The notes below the pieces were generated by a model, which searched no databases, was not told where the DNA came from, and saw only the letters and a program-made list of their open reading frames with translations. DNA of 52,473 nucleotides from Salinivirgaceae bacterium. GTDB lineage: Bacteria; Bacteroidota; Bacteroidia; Bacteroidales; SZUA-534. Shown here piece by piece: positions 39,357 to 48,916 of the stretch (positions within the stretch are counted from its first letter, which is position 1; each line of letters opens with the position of its first letter). The DNA lies in the NCBI GenBank assembly GCA_017557785.1, contig JAFYYA010000031.1:1-52473 (forward strand), given 5' to 3'. Both the position numbers and the translations under genes were made by a program.

Positions 39357-41027
39357 ATGTCTATGCGGAAATTGATATTGCTGCTGCTATGTATATGCCC
39401 GATGCTTCTGTCGGCACAGCGGCGTAGTGCGCGGCGTCCGGTTCGTGAGAGTTGGGATCGTGAGTTGATAAATAACTATTTTCGGCAGAACCGTCCCGCA
39501 AATATCATCGACTCTGCGTTTTATGAAGCCTATCGGTACTTGAACTATCAGCTTCCGGTCGATACGGCAAATCTGAATTTTACTGATTTCACGAAGATTG
39601 TCGACGATAATCGGCCTGAGATTGAACTAGCCTGGATGCGTGCTTTTTATGACACGGTGCGGGTACGCAACGAGCGATTCGAGCGCGAGATGACCGATAA
39701 CCGTATGAAATGGCACTTGCGGCGTACGCTGGACACGATGGATGTATCGACTGCCGACTCTGTTTTCAGCGAGATTCTCGACCTTGTGTCGGATAACAGC
39801 GTTAATTACGATAGTCTTGTTTCCCTCACCACGCCCTACACCGATACGCTGGTAAAAGCCATCCGTAAGAATCTTTCCGATATCAGAAAAATGCCGGTAA
39901 TCAGTCAGATACGGCGATTGCGCAACGATACAACAATCTTTTATCTGGTTAATTTGAACGGCGACTCACTGCGGTTCCGCCTTTTCAATGGCAGTCCGCG
40001 CGTTATCCGTACAACAATTAAAGACCTTGCCGGGAACGATGAACCGGTGCTTATCCGCGACATCCAGCGCAACTCGTTCCGCATCCTCATCAACGATTCG
40101 CCTGAAATTGAGACTGATGATATTGAGAAAACCCGCCAACTGTTGCTCGACATTCTGTCGGAATCGCGAAAACGGCAACTGGTCCGCGTCAAACTGCAGC
40201 AGCCTGAAGACCCGAACTACTGGCGGCTAGGCGGAAAAATTGCCATTGATGCTACGCAAATGGCTCTGCACAACTGGGTGAAAGGCGGCGAGAACACCAT
40301 CACATTGCTTTCAACTCTCGAACTTTACGCCAACTACAAACGTGGCGCGCAATCGTGGGAAAATAAAGGCGTGTTTAAATATGGCGCAATCCGTCAGGGC
40401 AAGAAATCGATGCGCACCAACGAAGACAAAATCAACATTACTTCGAACTACGGCTACCGCGCGTTCAAGAAATTCTACTACAGTGCTCAGTTGGAATTCA
40501 AGTCACAGTTTGGCACTATCTACGAGTATAATGGCAATGTCAGAACACGGCTCGCTTCGCGGTTTATGGCACCAGCAACGCTTACCATCGGTACCGGTCT
40601 CGAGTATAAAGCAAACGAGCACAACAGCATAACGGTATCGCCGCTCACATCGAAAAACACCTTCGTGGTGAGCGATTCTGTGAGTCACTCACGCTACAAT
40701 GTCGATGATGACCGATATGTGCGCAGCGAGACTGGCTTGTATCTTAAGTGGGTGTATAAGAATAAGTTCTGGAAAAATATCGAAGTGAATTCTGTCGCTG
40801 AATTTTTCTCAAACTACTTTCATAAGCCGCAAAATGTCGATGTTGACTGGAACCTTGAAATGATTTTCCCCATCAATTATAATGTGCGTGCCACCATCTC
40901 CACCGAAATGATATACGACGATGATCAGGAAATTCCCGTGAAAGATGACGACGGAAAACAGATTGGCACGACCAAAGGCTTGCAGTTCAAAGAGTTGCTC
41001 AAGTTGGGTATTATTTTCAGATTCTGA
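39357..41027 (+). CDS. DUF3078 family outer-membrane protein
   Basis: 556 residues with signal peptide (LILLLLCICPMLLSAQ). The N-terminal 260 residues are charged and helical; from about 285 the DUF3078 barrel begins with NYWRLGGKIAIDATQMALHNWVKGG, then repeated amphipathic strands (YANYKRGAQSWENKGVFKYG, KFYYSAQLEFKSQFG) and terminal LGIIFRF. It is a Bacteroidota outer-membrane protein of unknown role. ATG at 39357 or the second one at 39363 are both possible. Its stop abuts the stop of the convergent EFR1 gene with no gap. Confidence 0.86.
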   Translation: MSMRKLILLLLCICPMLLSAQRRSARRPVRESWDRELINNYFRQNRPANIIDSAFYEAYRYLNYQLPVDTANLNFTDFTKIVDDNRPEIELAWMRAFYDTVRVRNERFEREMTDNRMKWHLRRTLDTMDVSTADSVFSEILDLVSDNSVNYDSLVSLTTPYTDTLVKAIRKNLSDIRKMPVISQIRRLRNDTTIFYLVNLNGDSLRFRLFNGSPRVIRTTIKDLAGNDEPVLIRDIQRNSFRILINDSPEIETDDIEKTRQLLLDILSESRKRQLVRVKLQQPEDPNYWRLGGKIAIDATQMALHNWVKGGENTITLLSTLELYANYKRGAQSWENKGVFKYGAIRQGKKSMRTNEDKINITSNYGYRAFKKFYYSAQLEFKSQFGTIYEYNGNVRTRLASRFMAPATLTIGTGLEYKANEHNSITVSPLTSKNTFVVSDSVSHSRYNVDDDRYVRSETGLYLKWVYKNKFWKNIEVNSVAEFFSNYFHKPQNVDVDWNLEMIFPINYNVRATISTEMIYDDDQEIPVKDDDGKQIGTTKGLQFKELLKLGIIFRF

Positions 41028-41804
41028 TCACTCTTTCCGCTTCCCATAATAGTAACGTCCTTTTCCAACCGACTGCTTGCCGTATTCGATGGCTGTTTGC
41101 GGGCAGCGGTGCAGGCAACTCAGGCATTGTGTGCAGTTGTTGGCCCAGACTGGGTGGCCGTTATCGAGCCTGATGTTGTGGGTAGGGCAGTTTTTGACGC
41201 AAATGCCGCAGCCAATGCATTTGTCGGTGTAGTAGAACGGCTTGCTGCTCATTTTGAACTTGCAGAAAAGCGGGTATATGATGCGCGATTTCAGAAACTG
41301 CTGGCCTTTTTGCAGATAGCAGTCGATGGGCGAGTCCGACTCGATGGCCGCCATAATTTTATCAAGCGTGCCAACGGCTTCGGTCGTTTTTTTCTGCTCA
41401 AGTTCGGCGGGGTCGGTGTCGAAGCCAGGGAAAACCACGTAGGTGTTGGGCATTTGCACCGAATAGATGTGGTGGCATTGCCAGCCCTTGCGGCGGAACA
41501 GTTTCTGTAGCATCCGGTTTGTCAGGCCGCAGTCATCACCGCATGTCAGAATGCAGTATATCAGGTTGCTGCTGTAGTTTTCTATTTTCATTCGGCTGAT
41601 GAATTTGCGCACAATCCACGGAATTCCCCAAGAGTGGACGGGAAACACAAATCCCAATCGCTCGCCTTCCGAAAGGCTGAAAGTCAAACTGTTGCCGCTT
41701 ACCACGGCGTCGGCCATATCGGTCAGGCGGTTGTCGCCAAAGCGTGCCGCCACTGTTTGCGCAACCCACATTGAGTTGCCCGTTCCCGAAAAATAGCAAA
41801 TCAT
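41028..41804 (-). CDS. EFR1-family ferredoxin (flavodoxin-like + 2[4Fe-4S])
   Basis: 258 residues. The N-terminal flavodoxin-like domain has the FMN phosphate loop YFSGTGNS (4-11). The C-terminal ferredoxin domain has two clusters: CIGCGICVKNCPTH and CTQCLSCLHRCPQTA. It is a cytoplasmic electron carrier whose partner is not known. Last gene of the long minus-strand run from wza, 29 bp after the previous gene. Confidence 0.93.
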   Translation of the reverse strand: MICYFSGTGNSMWVAQTVAARFGDNRLTDMADAVVSGNSLTFSLSEGERLGFVFPVHSWGIPWIVRKFISRMKIENYSSNLIYCILTCGDDCGLTNRMLQKLFRRKGWQCHHIYSVQMPNTYVVFPGFDTDPAELEQKKTTEAVGTLDKIMAAIESDSPIDCYLQKGQQFLKSRIIYPLFCKFKMSSKPFYYTDKCIGCGICVKNCPTHNIRLDNGHPVWANNCTQCLSCLHRCPQTAIEYGKQSVGKGRYYYGKRKE

Positions 41805-41833
41805 TCTATGTTGAAAATGAGTGGTTTGCGCGC

Positions 41834-42304
41834 TTAAATCATATCAATGTTGCGCTCAAGGCAGTTGTCCACAATCTGTTTGTGCAGCACGTTGTAATCG
41901 TCGTACGACACGCTCATAATGTCATAAACCTTGGTTTTGCTCGAGTAGTCGGTTGTGATTTTCAGGTGCTCGCGGGTGATTTCGATTTTCTCGATGTCTT
42001 CCCAACAGAATTTGTGGCGCGGAATGAACCAGTGGTTTTTGATTTTCACCGAACTTTCTGACAGGCGGATGAATTTCTTTGCGAAATTCGGCATATGCCT
42101 GAAAGAGAATATGAAAGCCGTTGCACCAACAAGTGCGTTCACCACGCCGCTAGCCAGCGCCGCATAGTTGCCCGCACTTTGGGTCAGGCACCAGGCGCCC
42201 ACGCCGCAGATGCTGATTCCCAAACACATTGTCACTACACGTGTTTTCGGCGACAACACGTGATGAATGTAATTCAAGTTTACGTAAAGAAGTTCTTTTG
42301 CCAT
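41834..42304 (-). CDS. Membrane protein with PH-like C-terminal domain
   Basis: 156 residues. Two hydrophobic segments (about 24-42, VTMCLGISICGVGAWCL; 47-68, ALASGVVNALVGATAFIFSF) are followed by a soluble beta-rich domain (IRLSESSVKIKNHWFIPRHK, DIEKIEITREHLKITT) resembling bacterial PH domains. No known function. It lies between the GH5 and EFR1 genes in the co-directional run. Confidence 0.7.
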   Translation of the reverse strand: MAKELLYVNLNYIHHVLSPKTRVVTMCLGISICGVGAWCLTQSAGNYAALASGVVNALVGATAFIFSFRHMPNFAKKFIRLSESSVKIKNHWFIPRHKFCWEDIEKIEITREHLKITTDYSSKTKVYDIMSVSYDDYNVLHKQIVDNCLERNIDMI

Positions 42305-42332
42305 AGTTTTATTGGTTTAAAATTTTTATTTT

Positions 42333-43292
42333 TCAATTATTTAGTTCTCTAATTTTATCTCTTGTTAGTTTGCCGCTTTCGCGAAGATCGGCGTCGGTCC
42401 AGTTGCCAGTGTTGCTTGCCGCTGGTAGCAGCATTGAGCACGTTTCCTCTTTCGACGAAATCGACCACGTTACCCAACTAATCTTATTGGTTTCGCACCA
42501 GTTAAGCCAAGTGTTCCACTCGTCAAGGTCGATTACACCGTTGCCGTTGGCCTCGCAGCAGGCCGATTCCGAGACAAATATCGGCAGACCTGCCGTCAGC
42601 GCACTGTCGTAGCGGTTTCGCAGGCTATCTTTGTGGGTGGCGGCGTAAAAGTGCATTGTGTACATAATGTTTTCGCGATCGGTAATCGGGTTTTCAGCAA
42701 CCAGATGGATGTCCTGATCCCAATGCGGACAGCCAACCAGAATCACGTTGGGGTTGTGGACGCGTATGGTGTCGATAATTTGGATCGAATAGTCGCGCAC
42801 AGCGTCCCACGATTGGAAAACAGGCTCGTTGTAAATCTCCCAAATGATGTTGGGGCAGTCAGCATATTTTTTTGCCATTGTGCCGAAGAATTGTTTTGCT
42901 TCAGCGGTATGAATACCATGGCTGTGCCAATCGACAATCACGTATATACCTGATTTTATTGCACCTTCGATAATGGCTTCAACCAATTTCACCGATTCTT
43001 CGGTATTGGTCATATAGCCTCCAAATGGCTCAACTCCCATTGCAGCCCGTACCACTGTGCAGTGCCAGTCGCTGCTGAGCCATTGAGCGCTTTCCACGTT
43101 GTAGTACTGCGACCACCAGTTCGACCATCCGTAGCTTACGCCGCGTAGTACCACAGTGTCACCATTTGCGTTTGTTAGGAACTTCCCATTTACGGAAAGT
43201 GGTTGGCAAACGGGTGTTTGCGGTTGCTTGGCGCAGCCTGCCAACGAAATTGAAAAAGCAATGATTGCCAATATTTTGATTGTCAGTTTCAT
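42333..43292 (-). CDS. Glycoside hydrolase family 5, lipoprotein (endoglucanase-like)
   Basis: 319 residues; lipobox LAGC with Cys20, so it is membrane-anchored. GH5 barrel marks: LRGVSYGWSNWWSQYYN, VIVDWHSHG, acid/base Glu156 in WEIYNEP, YTMHFYAATH, nucleophile Glu242 in VSESA. The pattern resembles GH5 subfamily 2 cellulases. It overlaps lgt by 4 bases (ATGA), so the two are translationally coupled, which is an odd pairing of a polysaccharide hydrolase with a lipoprotein-maturation enzyme that the hydrolase itself needs. Confidence 0.93.
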   Translation of the reverse strand: MKLTIKILAIIAFSISLAGCAKQPQTPVCQPLSVNGKFLTNANGDTVVLRGVSYGWSNWWSQYYNVESAQWLSSDWHCTVVRAAMGVEPFGGYMTNTEESVKLVEAIIEGAIKSGIYVIVDWHSHGIHTAEAKQFFGTMAKKYADCPNIIWEIYNEPVFQSWDAVRDYSIQIIDTIRVHNPNVILVGCPHWDQDIHLVAENPITDRENIMYTMHFYAATHKDSLRNRYDSALTAGLPIFVSESACCEANGNGVIDLDEWNTWLNWCETNKISWVTWSISSKEETCSMLLPAASNTGNWTDADLRESGKLTRDKIRELNN

Positions 43293-44149
43293 TTCTTTGC
43301 CGATGGATTATTGGTGTCCGAAGCAGGTTTTGTGTCGGCTTTCGGCTTTCTGAAAAAGAACAGCCAAACGCCAAGCGCAATGAACGGCAGACTCAGCAAT
43401 TGCCCCATGTCGAGCAGCATAGCTTCTTCAAATTCTTCTTGCACTTCTTTGCCAAACTCGATGATGAACCGTGAAGTGAAAACGAGCATCAGGAACAGAC
43501 CGAAAATCTTGCCGTTAAGCAAGTTGGGGTAATTTTTGTGGTAGTACCACAGCAGCACGCCAAATATTATAAGGTAGCAGATAGCTTCGTAGAGTTGCGA
43601 CGGATGTCGCGGAAGCATATCAACATGCTCAAACACAATGCCAAAATCGCTTTGAGTTGGGCGTCCGATGATTTCGGAATTCATAAAATTTCCGAACCTG
43701 ATGAACACGCCAACAAGTGGAACGGGCATAACCAGACGGTCGGCCATCCAAAGGTAATCGACTTTGTAGTGGCGGCAGAACAGGTAGAGCCCAATCAGAA
43801 TACCGATGGCACCACCGTGGCTGGCAAGTCCTTGGTAGCCTATAAATTTCCAACCATTAGCGGTTTCTTTTATCGGTAGAAGCATTTCAGCAATGTGGTG
43901 AATGTAGTAGCCTGGCTCATAAAACAGGCAGTGGCCCACACGTGCGCCAATAATCAGTCCAATGATGATGAACCAAGTGAACTTATCAATGAAATCGCGC
44001 GGTTTGCCATCACGCATCACCAGCTTGTTGATTATGAAATAGGCTGCAACCAATCCGGCCACATACAGAATAGAGTAGTAGCGGAAACTGATGCTCCCTA
44101 TGGTGAACCAAATAGGGTCGGGGTTCCAGATAATTGACAGAAGGCTCAT
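43289..44149 (-). CDS. lgt: Prolipoprotein diacylglyceryl transferase
   Basis: 286 residues, about 7 membrane segments. Family marks: GARVGHCLFYEP, GLASHGGAIGILIGL with the essential His, and LPRHPSQLYEA. It transfers diacylglycerol from phosphatidylglycerol to the lipobox Cys in the inner membrane, serving the many lipoproteins in this window. It follows the C1 peptidase gene by 1 base. Confidence 0.97.
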   Translation of the reverse strand: MSLLSIIWNPDPIWFTIGSISFRYYSILYVAGLVAAYFIINKLVMRDGKPRDFIDKFTWFIIIGLIIGARVGHCLFYEPGYYIHHIAEMLLPIKETANGWKFIGYQGLASHGGAIGILIGLYLFCRHYKVDYLWMADRLVMPVPLVGVFIRFGNFMNSEIIGRPTQSDFGIVFEHVDMLPRHPSQLYEAICYLIIFGVLLWYYHKNYPNLLNGKIFGLFLMLVFTSRFIIEFGKEVQEEFEEAMLLDMGQLLSLPFIALGVWLFFFRKPKADTKPASDTNNPSAKK

Positions 44150-44150
44150 A

Positions 44151-45350
44151 TTAGAGTTTCAGCTTTTTCTTTATGCTTGATGGAACAGCGTTTTTGTGCA
44201 CAATCACGGACAGCGTTTTGTAGCGGTAGAAATTTTCCGACATATAAATGTAGCCATCGAACGGATTTGTGGTGTCCCACGAGTTTTTCACCTTGAAGTA
44301 ACGTGCACCGTTTTTGTCTGTCAAATATCCAGTTATGTGCATTCCGTGGTCGTCGGTGGTCTCAAAATTGTCGAAAGCCGCCTGACGCATTTCTGCGGTG
44401 ATGGCCTTTTCGGGCACCACTTCGTTGAACAGTTTCGATTTTTTCTTCTTGCCGTCCTGATTGAATCTCTTGCGGTCGGTGCCCTGCATATCTTCCTCGC
44501 TCAAGTCGGGCACAATGGCGATTCCGTCGTTCCACGAGAATCCTTTTTCCGAAACGTCGCCGCCCCAGAGCACGGTGTAGCCGTTGTCAAGAGCGCTGAA
44601 CGCGATGTCGGTCAGTTCGTCGAGCGACACGTTGTAAACCTCGCCCAGTTCCCAGTTGTCCTCAACTTCCATTATGAACCGCGAGTAAAGCGGGTGGTGC
44701 GTGAGCGATGTAAACTCGATGTAATCTTCCGATTTGATTCCCAACTTGTCGCGGAATTCAATCGGGGTGTATTTTTTGCCCTCATATTCAAACGATTCGG
44801 GAATCTCGCCAAGGTAGGCGGTCAGAATGCCGTCGAAGCCTGACAGCCAGGCAGTTGAGAGTTTGCCGTTCGGATTCTCGATGATGGCCTCGATGTAAGC
44901 CTTCAGCGCCGCGTCCATTTCGTTGTTCATATGCTTTTCCGACCCGTAGTTCAGCCCGTTGTAGGCCGATTGCGGCATAATTCCGTACTCGCGGATGCGG
45001 TTGAAAACGTTGCACCCTTCGGCGCCCGCCCCGAATTTCTTCGAGCCGTTCCAACGCACAAAGTCGATGGCGCGGTTGTGGTAGTCGCGGTTCACAATGA
45101 ACATTTCGGCCAGGTCGTGCTCGCCTTTGCCCGTCCGTAGCAGTTCCGACTCGATGAATGACAATCCCGAAAACGACCAGCAAGTGCCTGATTTATATTG
45201 GTTTTTCACCGATGTTGTCGGCAGGTCAACCTTCAGCTCGAATTGATAAATCGAGTCCATTTTTGCCTTTTCCTGTGCCGATGCCGTTGTGGCCAACATT
45301 CCAGCAGCTATTGTCAGAATGGCTGTTGCACAAATTTGTATTGATTTCAT
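44151..45350 (-). CDS. C1-family cysteine peptidase (aminopeptidase C/bleomycin hydrolase-like), exported
   Basis: 399 residues with signal peptide (ILTIAAGMLATTASAQ). Papain-fold catalytic residues: Cys57 in SGTCWSF, His in DHGMHITGY, Asn in KVKNSWDTT. The arrangement is that of bleomycin-hydrolase-type aminopeptidases, but exported. It probably trims peptides in the periplasm. 15 bp downstream of the small membrane protein gene. Confidence 0.93.
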   Translation of the reverse strand: MKSIQICATAILTIAAGMLATTASAQEKAKMDSIYQFELKVDLPTTSVKNQYKSGTCWSFSGLSFIESELLRTGKGEHDLAEMFIVNRDYHNRAIDFVRWNGSKKFGAGAEGCNVFNRIREYGIMPQSAYNGLNYGSEKHMNNEMDAALKAYIEAIIENPNGKLSTAWLSGFDGILTAYLGEIPESFEYEGKKYTPIEFRDKLGIKSEDYIEFTSLTHHPLYSRFIMEVEDNWELGEVYNVSLDELTDIAFSALDNGYTVLWGGDVSEKGFSWNDGIAIVPDLSEEDMQGTDRKRFNQDGKKKKSKLFNEVVPEKAITAEMRQAAFDNFETTDDHGMHITGYLTDKNGARYFKVKNSWDTTNPFDGYIYMSENFYRYKTLSVIVHKNAVPSSIKKKLKL

Positions 45351-45365
45351 TTCGTGATATTTAGT

Positions 45366-45602
45366 TTAGATTGTTGTGTTGTCAATTTTAAGGTTTGAGA
45401 ATTTACTGTTCTCTTTTTCCCACGCCTTTTTCTGCTCGAGCGCGTCCATCGCTTTCACGCACATAATGCCGCGTTTTTTCATTTCCTTGTTGTGTCCCAC
45501 GTGTGTTTCGGGGAATGGTTTCTTTCTGAAAATAAGATTAAAACACAATCCAATCAAGGCAATTCCAACAACGACCGCAGTAAGTGCTAAAGTGGCTAAC
45601 AT
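45366..45602 (-). CDS. Small membrane-anchored protein
   Basis: 78 residues: one N-terminal membrane segment (about 3-25, ATLALTAVVVGIALIGLCFNLIF) and a conserved-looking stretch FPETHVGHNKEMKKRGIMCVKAMDA. I recall similar short proteins in other Bacteroidales but no function. It lies 5 bp after the BY-kinase gene and 15 bp before the C1 peptidase, so it is part of the run. Confidence 0.7.
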   Translation of the reverse strand: MLATLALTAVVVGIALIGLCFNLIFRKKPFPETHVGHNKEMKKRGIMCVKAMDALEQKKAWEKENSKFSNLKIDNTTI

Positions 45603-45607
45603 CTTTT

Positions 45608-48112
45608 TTATGCTTTAAAAATGTTGTTTGGTGTAATGAATTCGATAAACCGCTTGATAACCGACGGCTTTTTGTGGCGGCGCGAGTCGGTGTAGTAGCC
45701 GTCGCCGTAATAACTGTTACCATAGCCATAACCGTAGCCATAGCCGTACCCGTAACCATAACCGTAGCCATAGCCGTACCCGTAGCGGCGGCCGTATCCG
45801 TAACCGCTGTAGCCGTATTTGCCGTTGATTTTGGCATCGTTGAGCAGAATGTTGTAGTCGGGCACGTTCTTGTTTTTGTTCAAGTCGTTCACAATCTCGA
45901 TTGAATTCAAGAAACTATATCCCTGACGCAGTACGAAAATATTGGTGTCGGCGTATTTAGCCAGCAGCATAGCATCAGCCACAAGCCCGATAGGCGGTGT
46001 GTCGATGATAATGTAGTCGAAGCGTTTTTTCGCTTCCTCAAATAAGTGCGCCAAAGCGTCCGACTCAATCAGTTGCGCAGGGTTGGGCGGAACGGGACCT
46101 GGAAGGATTATCCACAGGTTGTCGAATCTTGTCTTGATAATTATGTCGTCGATTTTGCTTTTGCCAATCAGGTATGTCGATATACCAACGCTGTTGTCCA
46201 TCTTGAAAATCTTCTGAATCTGCGGTTTGCGAAGGTCGAGACCCATCAGCAATGTTTTTTTGTTGGTCATTGCCAAAACCGATGCCAAGTTACTTGTACA
46301 GAACGATTTACCTTCGCCACTGAATGTCGATGTTACAAGAATTGTTTTCGATTCCTTGTCAGGCACTAAGTATTGCACGTTGGTTTTTATGGTGCGGAAC
46401 GATTCAGAAATTACCGAACGCGGATTATCGAAAATCACAAGGTCGTTGTCTTCTGTGTTATGTCCAACAATGCCGATAATCGGTGTTTTGGTCCGCTTTT
46501 CAATGTCCTCGCGACTTCTGATTCGGTTGTTGAAGAAGTTGACGAGAATGATTATTCCGATAGGAATGGCCAAGCCTAACAGCAAGGCAACCATATAGTT
46601 GAAACTTGTTTTAGGTTTTATGCGGGCGGCCATATCGGGGCGTGCGTAGTCGAGCACTTGCGCATCGGCAGTGTTGGCTGCGCGTTTCAGTCCCGCTTCG
46701 GCGCGTTTCTCAAGCAAATAGGTGTAAATCTTATCGTTAACATTGAACATACGGTTGATGTTCATCAACTTGCGCTCGTTCGACGGCAGTTTCTCAATCT
46801 GCTGGCTGACTTCGGCAATGCGTTCATCGATGTCTTTGATTGCTATATTGTTGGTCTTCGATAAGTTAACCACGTTTTCCGAAATGAGCAGTTTCAAAGC
46901 GTCAATCTGCGACTCAATCAAATCGAGTTTCGGGTTCGATTTCACCGATTGCGCTTTCAGTCCCATCTGCTCTTCGTTAAGAGAGTTAAGACGCATAATG
47001 AAGTTTATCAGCAGTTGGTCGCGGATGCCAACGGCCGTCGGCACAATCACACTTTGTGTGTTCTGCTTATCTTTAAGATATTCAGTGATATAATCATAAT
47101 ATTTCTGCTCAACAAGAAGTTCCGCCTTTTGAGTGTTCAGGTCTTCGTATTGTTTGTAAAGCAACTGACCCTCTTGCGTGATGTTGATAATCATATTTTT
47201 GGTACGGAAATCCTGCAAGTGGCTGCCCGTAACGTCGAGCGAGTCCATCACCGATTCAATCTGCTCATCGATAAATGCGATGGTGTTGGCCACCACATCG
47301 TTTTTCTTGTTCAGTCCGTAGCGGATGTACACTTCGGTCAGTTTGTTTAGGTAGTCGCAAACCTCGTCGGGCATAAAGCCTGTTGCAGTCAGAATCAGAA
47401 TGGTGCTTTTTTGGTCCGACTGCTCAATGGCCACGCCGTTGCGGTATTTGTTAACCAACGCGCTGTGGCTGTTGATGGTGACATCATACTCGCCTGGATT
47501 TTCGTCATAGAATCGTTCGGGGTTGCGAATCAGTACTTTAAACTTGAAATTCTCGTTTTCGAATGTGTCACCGAAATTAACCACTGTGTCAATTTCGCGT
47601 GGTTCGTAGTTGAAGGTGTACTCACATCTCAAACGATATTTTTGGTCCGATAAAATCTTGATGTTCAGCGGAATATTGTAGCCTTGTGCATGCGATGTGT
47701 CGGGAATCAGATTCAGTTGGTCTGGCAGATACCGCTGTATGGTGTGGATGCGTCCGTGACGGTGGTAACTGACACCGAAATCGAGTTCCGAAATCACTTC
47801 ATCGTTAATCAGATACGACTTTAGGATACCAATCTGGTTTTGGATGTTCACGCCCGTGTTGAGCGTGTTCATTGTCTGGATGATATCTTTTGCATCGACA
47901 CGATTCGATTTCTTATCCTCTTCGTTTACCAAAATTGTCGAACTAACTCTGTAAACGGGTGTGGTATAACGGTTTACCAAGTATGCGACGCAGATGCTCA
48001 AAAAGCACGAAATGACAAACCACTGCCAATTGGCCAAGCCAATCATCAGGTACCGCTTGATGTCGGCACCATTGTCATCTTGCTGATTTATATTATTTTG
48101 CTTGTTATCCAT
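45608..48112 (-). CDS. wzc: Polysaccharide co-polymerase / tyrosine autokinase (Wzc, BY-kinase)
   Basis: 834 residues. Wzz-type N-terminal domain with a membrane segment at about 27-47, long coiled-coil periplasmic part, second membrane segment at about 505-528, then the cytoplasmic BY-kinase. Walker A is TSTFSGEGKSF (about 600), Walker A' LLMGLDLRKP, Walker B IIIDTPPIGL (about 700). The tail (about 758-804) is a run of GY dipeptides with 20-odd tyrosines, encoded by repeats at 45719-45800. Tyrosine-cluster phosphorylation controls polysaccharide export with Wza. 5 bp after wza. Confidence 0.95.
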   Translation of the reverse strand: MDNKQNNINQQDDNGADIKRYLMIGLANWQWFVISCFLSICVAYLVNRYTTPVYRVSSTILVNEEDKKSNRVDAKDIIQTMNTLNTGVNIQNQIGILKSYLINDEVISELDFGVSYHRHGRIHTIQRYLPDQLNLIPDTSHAQGYNIPLNIKILSDQKYRLRCEYTFNYEPREIDTVVNFGDTFENENFKFKVLIRNPERFYDENPGEYDVTINSHSALVNKYRNGVAIEQSDQKSTILILTATGFMPDEVCDYLNKLTEVYIRYGLNKKNDVVANTIAFIDEQIESVMDSLDVTGSHLQDFRTKNMIINITQEGQLLYKQYEDLNTQKAELLVEQKYYDYITEYLKDKQNTQSVIVPTAVGIRDQLLINFIMRLNSLNEEQMGLKAQSVKSNPKLDLIESQIDALKLLISENVVNLSKTNNIAIKDIDERIAEVSQQIEKLPSNERKLMNINRMFNVNDKIYTYLLEKRAEAGLKRAANTADAQVLDYARPDMAARIKPKTSFNYMVALLLGLAIPIGIIILVNFFNNRIRSREDIEKRTKTPIIGIVGHNTEDNDLVIFDNPRSVISESFRTIKTNVQYLVPDKESKTILVTSTFSGEGKSFCTSNLASVLAMTNKKTLLMGLDLRKPQIQKIFKMDNSVGISTYLIGKSKIDDIIIKTRFDNLWIILPGPVPPNPAQLIESDALAHLFEEAKKRFDYIIIDTPPIGLVADAMLLAKYADTNIFVLRQGYSFLNSIEIVNDLNKNKNVPDYNILLNDAKINGKYGYSGYGYGRRYGYGYGYGYGYGYGYGYGYGYGNSYYGDGYYTDSRRHKKPSVIKRFIEFITPNNIFKA
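45719..45800. repeat. GY-dipeptide coding repeat in the BY-kinase tail
   Basis: 6-nt base unit (Gly-Tyr) with a higher-order 30-bp unit repeated at 45726-45755 and 45756-45785. Synonymous choices (CCGTAG, CCATAG, CCGTAC, CCATAA on the plus strand) repeat in the same order, showing recent 30-bp duplication. Confidence 0.85.
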
Positions 48113-48117
48113 AAGCG

Positions 48118-48891
48118 CTATTTTTTCAGATAACTGATGTACAGAATAAGTGTTGCGGTAACCGACAACGACGACAGAATCACGCTTAACAGCGGTGAGT
48201 TGGCTGCAACAGTCTTAGAGCGGGTCGGTTTCACGTAGATTACATCGTTGGGCTTGAGCCAAAAATATGGATTGGCCACAAAGTCGGAATGCAGCAGGTT
48301 AAGTGTCTCTGCCTTAGTATTTTCGGCTTCTTTGCGAAGGACTATCACGTGTTGGCGGTCAGCATTCGGGGTGCAGTCGCCTGCCATACCCAAGGCGTCG
48401 AAAAGATTCACCTCACGTTGGGTAAACGTGTAGGTTCCTGGCCTTGCCACTTCGCCCAACACTGTGATGTCGTAGTTCAGCAGTCTGACTGCCACTACCA
48501 CATTCGCAATGTATTCGTCTATCTTGCTTTGAATCAAATCTCTGGCTTCGTTCAGTGTAAGCCCTGCCAATTTCACATCGCCAATCATCGGGAACTTTAT
48601 GTTTCCTTCGGGGTCAATCATATAGCCCTGCAGCGCAAGAAATTCGCGGGTTGAGCCCATACGGTCGTCGCGATAGTAAATGCCCAAATCGCTGATATTG
48701 GCACCTATCAGATTGATATACAGGTTGTCGCCTGTGCGCAGGACAATTTCCTGATTTTTCGATGTCGAAATGGTGTCGGAAGTTTTTTCGTACTTATCCT
48801 GAATGTAGACGAGATTTTTGTATTTTACGCAACAACTTGACATAAAGAATGTTGCCGATATGATTGCCGCAAATGATAGTATTCGTCGCAC
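48118..48891 (-). CDS. wza: Polysaccharide export lipoprotein (Wza family)
   Basis: 257 residues from a GTG at 48891 (VRRILSFAAIISATFFMSSC). The lipobox is MSSC. A TTG at 48927 would be upstream of the probable transcription start and is rejected. Poly_export domain: VLRTGDNLYINLIGA, IDPEGNIKFPMIGDVKLAGL, then SLBB domain NYDITVLGEVARPGTYTF. C-terminal membrane segment (LLSVILSSLSVTATLILYISY). It forms the outer-membrane channel with Wzc. No glycosyltransferase, flippase or polymerase gene follows. Confidence 0.93.
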   Translation of the reverse strand: MRRILSFAAIISATFFMSSCCVKYKNLVYIQDKYEKTSDTISTSKNQEIVLRTGDNLYINLIGANISDLGIYYRDDRMGSTREFLALQGYMIDPEGNIKFPMIGDVKLAGLTLNEARDLIQSKIDEYIANVVVAVRLLNYDITVLGEVARPGTYTFTQREVNLFDALGMAGDCTPNADRQHVIVLRKEAENTKAETLNLLHSDFVANPYFWLKPNDVIYVKPTRSKTVAANSPLLSVILSSLSVTATLILYISYLKK

Positions 48892-48916
48892 GTCTTTAAA
48901 TTCTATAGTTAACCTA

